A DNA stretch of 64,000 bases from an uncultured Cohaesibacter sp. (GTDB lineage: Bacteria; Pseudomonadota; Alphaproteobacteria; Rhizobiales; Cohaesibacteraceae). Position numbers and translations under genes: made by a program. Numbering within the stretch: position 1 is the first letter of the stretch; each line of letters opens with the position of its first letter. Below are positions 61,275-64,000 of the stretch, one piece after another. Under the pieces are notes generated by a model, which was not told the DNA's origin, made no database searches, and saw only the letters and a program-made list of their open reading frames with translations. The DNA is taken from positions 1,265,299-1,329,298 of the forward strand of contig NZ_OY782763.1 of assembly GCF_963678225.1 (NCBI RefSeq). Direction: 5' to 3'.

Positions 61275-61771
61275 TGAAAAGGCTCCCCGATAAACATCAA
61301 AGCGGTATCCTCGATTTCAGCGGCATTGTCCGAACTGATTCCGAGATAAGGGCGGGCGGGAATGTCGACGGCATCGGCCTCGATGGTTTCCCCTCCGATG
61401 GAAAACACCAGCTTGTCGCCATTTTTGGGAGTGATGGTCCCGCCGAAATGATGAATGGCGGCATAGACCAGCGGCGAGCCCCAACTTACCTCGCTAGCGC
61501 CAACGATATGATCCATAGACGTGACGAGATCGCCCTCGCCCTGAAGCAGTCCGCCCGATCCCCTCTTGCTGCTGGCATAGCGAGGATTAAGCGGGGCCCA
61601 TGCTTCCCCGTTCGGGCCTTGCTGTTCATCTGAAATGCGACGTTGTGTCTGGCTCACACCGATCGCGCCCAGGGCATCGAGCAGTTCACTCGCTTGCAAC
61701 CGGGCGAAGCGGTTGGCCACGGCCATGGGCAAGCTGGCATCAAGATCGGCGAGGAACTCGATCCCGCTCAT
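61271..61771 (-). CDS. Phage virion morphogenesis protein (gpG/gpS family)
   Basis: A 166-residue protein of the family that includes P2 gpS and Mu gpG: LLDALGAIGVSQTQRRISDEQQGPNGEAWAPLNPRYASSK, then VTSMDHIVGASEVSWGSPLVYAAIHHFGG. It completes head-tail assembly. It overlaps the DUF1320 gene by 4 bases. Confidence 0.9.
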   Translation of the reverse strand: MSGIEFLADLDASLPMAVANRFARLQASELLDALGAIGVSQTQRRISDEQQGPNGEAWAPLNPRYASSKRGSGGLLQGEGDLVTSMDHIVGASEVSWGSPLVYAAIHHFGGTITPKNGDKLVFSIGGETIEADAVDIPARPYLGISSDNAAEIEDTALMFIGEPFQ

Positions 61772-62172
61772 TTGAAAATCCTGTCAGGAGAAACAAAGGT
61801 CACACCAACACCAGTGGACACGCCGGAAGAAATTGCACTGGTCATGGGTACATCAGCATCACCCTTGGAAACTGATTTGAGCCAAGCGATGGAATCTTTA
61901 TAGCGGTTCTCGATGCCTTCACTCGCGGTGTTGGCCGTGTTGGCAATATGGTAGGTGGCAATCGCGCAGCAATGATGTTTGAGAAGATCGACCGCCTTCT
62001 CGTCTTCGATCGGCACGCCATAGCGTTTGTTAAGCCAGCCATCCATTTCGGCGGAGGCCCGAGAAAGAGCCATATTGATATCGGTGCTATTAGGCTCGCC
62101 ATCATAGTCCGTATCAGCCAAATCCTTGTGAGCGGCTTCCAGCGAAAGCCAATCGTCAGCGCTTGCATACAT
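61768..62172 (-). CDS. DUF1320 (Mu gp36-like) head-tail connector protein
   Basis: A 134-residue DUF1320 protein: MYASADDWLSLEAAHKDLADTD and INMALSRASAEMDGWLNKRYGVP, then LLKHHCCAIATYHI and RYKDSIAWLKSVSKGDADV. It acts at the neck between capsid and tail. Confidence 0.88.
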   Translation of the reverse strand: MYASADDWLSLEAAHKDLADTDYDGEPNSTDINMALSRASAEMDGWLNKRYGVPIEDEKAVDLLKHHCCAIATYHIANTANTASEGIENRYKDSIAWLKSVSKGDADVPMTSAISSGVSTGVGVTFVSPDRIFK

Positions 62173-62197
62173 TGCGGAAACTCCGATTAGAAACGGC

Positions 62198-62341
62198 TGG
62201 CAGGAGGCCCAAACTCACAAAACCTCCTGCCATGACCGGGGCCGCTCCACCGCTACAGTCCCTATTCCATCCATCGCGCCTGTCGGTGGACGCGTTCCAG
62301 GTATTCAAATCGGGAGGGCTAAAACCAGCAAAAGCCCTCCC
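62198..62341. promoter_or_regulatory. Two strong hairpins in the head operon
   Basis: Perfect arms tggcaggagg / cctcctgcca (62198-62207, 62223-62232) and gggagggct / agccctccc (62312-62320, 62333-62341) fill the 185-base gap between gp35- and gp36-like genes. No T-run follows the first on the minus strand. They may be processing or stability elements that separate the highly expressed head gene from the rest. Confidence 0.6.
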
Positions 62342-62357
62342 GCGCGAGCGCATTCCG

Positions 62358-62768
62358 CTAACCTTCCAGCAAGCCAGCCATTTGCGCCTTCTGCTCTTCA
62401 TTCATCTGATCAAGCGCCAACTCGATTTCATCCGAAGACGCTTTCCATCCGAGGGCCTTTTCCAAAGCATCGACACGGGGTTTGCCAGCCTTTGTGAAGT
62501 CGGTTTTGACAGACAGGCTCATCAGGACCGCATTCTGGATAGACGTCAGAATTTCGGCCTCGTCTTCCGGCTTGGTCACGGCATCATCGGAGCCGATTGC
62601 TTCGCCTTCCAGTTCTTCGATGAGAATTTCGGCATCATCTTCAAGCAATCCCAATTTCGTATCATTGAGCTTGTCGAGATCCAGAACTTGAGGCTTGCCC
62701 TTGGTGAACAGCATCCCCGCACGCCAATGCGTGCGGGAGGTGCGAACGGAGATCTGTTTAACAGTCAT
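62358..62768 (-). CDS. Mu gp35-like (HI1506-type) protein
   Basis: A 136-residue protein whose start (ISVRTSRTHWRAGMLFTKGKPQVLDLDKLNDTKLGLLEDDAEILIEEL) fits the HI1506/FluMu gp35 domain; the C-terminus has a helix-extended domain (RVDALEKALGWKASSDEIELALDQM). It follows the major head gene by 13 bases. Confidence 0.7.
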   Translation of the reverse strand: MTVKQISVRTSRTHWRAGMLFTKGKPQVLDLDKLNDTKLGLLEDDAEILIEELEGEAIGSDDAVTKPEDEAEILTSIQNAVLMSLSVKTDFTKAGKPRVDALEKALGWKASSDEIELALDQMNEEQKAQMAGLLEG

Positions 62769-62781
62769 CGTTCAGTGCTCC

Positions 62782-63681
62782 TTATTTCAACCAAGGGGAA
62801 ACGAGGATATCGGCGGAATGGTACCAGATGTTGTCCTCTCCGTTGGCCAGCGTTTCCTTATTGATCAAAGCGCGCGCCTGTGCCTCGTTGGATGAGCCGA
62901 CAACCAGCAGGTTCGGCAGGATGCCAAGCGGATCACCTTCATCATTTTCAAGATCCTGCATGGCCTTGCGCGCAGCGGCATAATTATCCGCGTTCAACTC
63001 GGCCTTGGACCCAAACGCAGTTTGCCAGAAGGCATATCCGCCATTGGCACGCGCTTTGACGCCGTAGAGATGTTCGTCATTCATGAAAACATGTTCTGAC
63101 GTGTTGGCATCCGTAAGGGCACTGAATTCCGGTTCCTGACGCATTTGCAGGATCAGCGGTTTCAAGGCCTGATTGGTATCAAGCAGGTACCAAGGGGATA
63201 GGGCACCGTCCTGCATATTTGAAACGGTGGTTGCATTGCCGTTTTCCTTCGAACCAACCGGATGGTCGGTATCGAAGAAATTCTGGCCATCAAAACAGAG
63301 GGTGCTAAAGCCGTTGGCGAGCAGCGGCCAGACCAGACGGTCTTTCCATTGAGCGGCAGCAATGCCCATAGCCTTGAAGCGCGGAGCATAGAGGCCGTAT
63401 TTATCGTCACTGATATCGTCGACCGCTACGCCAACCGTGCTTTCAAACTTCTTGTTGGCCAGGCGATAGCTATCGCCCTCAAGCTGTTTGATATAGCGTT
63501 CACCGACCCACTCGCGCAGAGCGGGCCAGTCCTTCAGCCAGGCATAGGTATTTTCAGAGCCCGTGGACGGGACAACTTCTGCCACTTTGTCAAAAGAAGT
63601 GGTAACCCCTTTAAAACCACCTTGAAAAGCGGTGCTGAACGCTGTTCCCAGATCCCCAAGATTTACGCCATTGATTTCCAT
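62782..63681 (-). CDS. Mu-like major head subunit gpT
   Basis: A 299-residue major capsid protein of the Mu gpT family: VPSTGSENTYAWLKDWPALREWVGERYIKQLEGDSYRLANKKFESTVGVAVDDISDDKYGLYAPRFKAMG, then CFDGQNFFDTDHPV and ILPNLLVVGSSNEAQARALIN. It has the HK97 fold by family. aggag lies 8 bases before the ATG at 63681. Confidence 0.93.
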   Translation of the reverse strand: MEINGVNLGDLGTAFSTAFQGGFKGVTTSFDKVAEVVPSTGSENTYAWLKDWPALREWVGERYIKQLEGDSYRLANKKFESTVGVAVDDISDDKYGLYAPRFKAMGIAAAQWKDRLVWPLLANGFSTLCFDGQNFFDTDHPVGSKENGNATTVSNMQDGALSPWYLLDTNQALKPLILQMRQEPEFSALTDANTSEHVFMNDEHLYGVKARANGGYAFWQTAFGSKAELNADNYAAARKAMQDLENDEGDPLGILPNLLVVGSSNEAQARALINKETLANGEDNIWYHSADILVSPWLK

Positions 63682-63692
63682 GAAATCGGCTC

Positions 63693-64000
63693 CTATTCGA
63701 ATTCGACCCAAACGCCGGTGTCATCGACATCGCGAACAATGCCGGCAACGGAACGAGCGTCTGTGTTGGAAGAAGAAGAAACCGTCTCGCTATCGACAAT
63801 GTAGCAAGACGAATTGATATGCGCGCGCGTGACAGGATCGGTCGTGTCATTTTCAAACCGATAGAGTTCCTTGCCGCGCATGGTCGCAACGGAGATATCA
63901 CCGTCTGCCCCATCGCTGTTGTCAGCGTTCGCCTGGGCCAAACCGCAAACGATCAAGTCGGTTGCCTCGTATCCCTCCAAGGCGTAGCCGGTAGCATCAA
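63693..64000 (-). CDS. Small head protein upstream of gpT (5' end outside window)
   Basis: The frame is open to the right edge (DATGYALEGYEATDLIVCGLAQ...), so the start lies beyond 64000. The part visible is rich in Asp and Ala (SVATMRGKELYRFENDTTDPVTRAHINSSCYIVDSETVSSSS). It holds the place of Mu gp33, next to the protease/scaffold, and might be a head decoration protein. No motif proves this. Confidence 0.6.
   Translation of the reverse strand, partial: DATGYALEGYEATDLIVCGLAQANADNSDGADGDISVATMRGKELYRFENDTTDPVTRAHINSSCYIVDSETVSSSSNTDARSVAGIVRDVDDTGVWVEFE

Larger units (their letters stand above)
48249..64000. mobile_element. Prophage late region: Mu-like head, P2-like tail (continues beyond window)
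   Basis: All genes lie on the minus strand in head-to-tail order. The head genes resemble transposable phage Mu (gpT, gp35, gp36/DUF1320, gpG), while the tail module resembles P2 (V, W, J, I, fibre, FI, FII, E/E', T, U, X, D). Terminase, portal, transposase or integrase, and repressor are outside the window. The left boundary is not visible as an end sequence: the prophage may reach the att repeat at 42793 and include the four-gene cluster. Confidence 0.85.

Noticed and set aside
1..64000. CRISPR array or rRNA operon
   Set aside because: No set of regularly spaced identical repeats and no rRNA-like sequence was seen on reading the window.

Overview
The window is chromosomal DNA of an alphaproteobacterium, most likely of the Hyphomicrobiales (Rhizobiales). 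This rests on gene content: a clustered petABC bc1 operon, the DUF1285 - CoA diphosphatase - DUF6111 - CCA-adding enzyme order, a Ctc-type L25 followed by pth and ychF, and a tRNA-Met of alphaproteobacterial type. A Cohaesibacter-like marine genus is possible, but that is inference.

Bases 1-30.6 kb are core chromosome. In order they hold: the end of prs; a glutamate-racemase relative that has lost both catalytic cysteines; a TPR-sulfotransferase; the rplY-pth-ychF operon; a flavin reductase; a TetR-controlled NodT/EmrA/EmrB tripartite efflux operon; apt; a LacI-type regulator; the bc1 complex operon; an ABC exporter; trmL-hemF, downstream of a perfect CRP-type palindrome; a HAD phosphatase followed by cca/DUF6111/NUDIX/DUF1285; a 36-residue basic peptide gene with its own terminator; and a phosphoesterase, a conserved membrane protein and an alpha/beta hydrolase.

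At 30616 a tRNA-Met gene marks the start of a mobile region. Its 3' half (49 bp) is repeated exactly at 42745-42793, which delimits a 12.1-kb integrative element. The element has a P4-type integrase, AlpA, a RepB-type primase and a RepA-type helicase: the replication core of a phage satellite or PICI-like island. Its cargo looks like defence: a protein with a HEPN RX4H motif just inside attL, an OLD-like ATPase with a TOPRIM-like domain, a small PD-(D/E)XK protein, and a DUF1778/GNAT toxin-antitoxin pair with a multi-copy operator.

Beyond the second att repeat come four genes on the minus strand (43.2-48.2 kb) that form two overlapping pairs: a YejK/NdpA nucleoid-associated protein with a C-terminally membrane-anchored protein, and a possible winged-helix protein with a PD-(D/E)XK nuclease. 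I know no described system with this composition; it is the best candidate here for an undescribed defence module.

From 48.2 kb to the right edge lies the late region of a prophage, all on the minus strand and transcribed right to left. It is a mosaic: Mu-like head genes (major head subunit gpT, gp35, DUF1320, virion morphogenesis) followed by a P2-like contractile tail (V, W, J, I, fibre genes, FI, FII, E/E', T, U, X, D). A T TTT TTC slippery site for the -1 frameshift between gpE and gpE' is visible. Two terminators isolate the sheath-tube unit. A second, truncated copy of the end of gpD followed by a small membrane-protein gene lies at the end of the operon. Early genes and the right end of the prophage lie outside the window. 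Satellite and prophage share a 24/25-bp sequence next to their tRNA-side att sites, which suggests tandem integration at the same tRNA.
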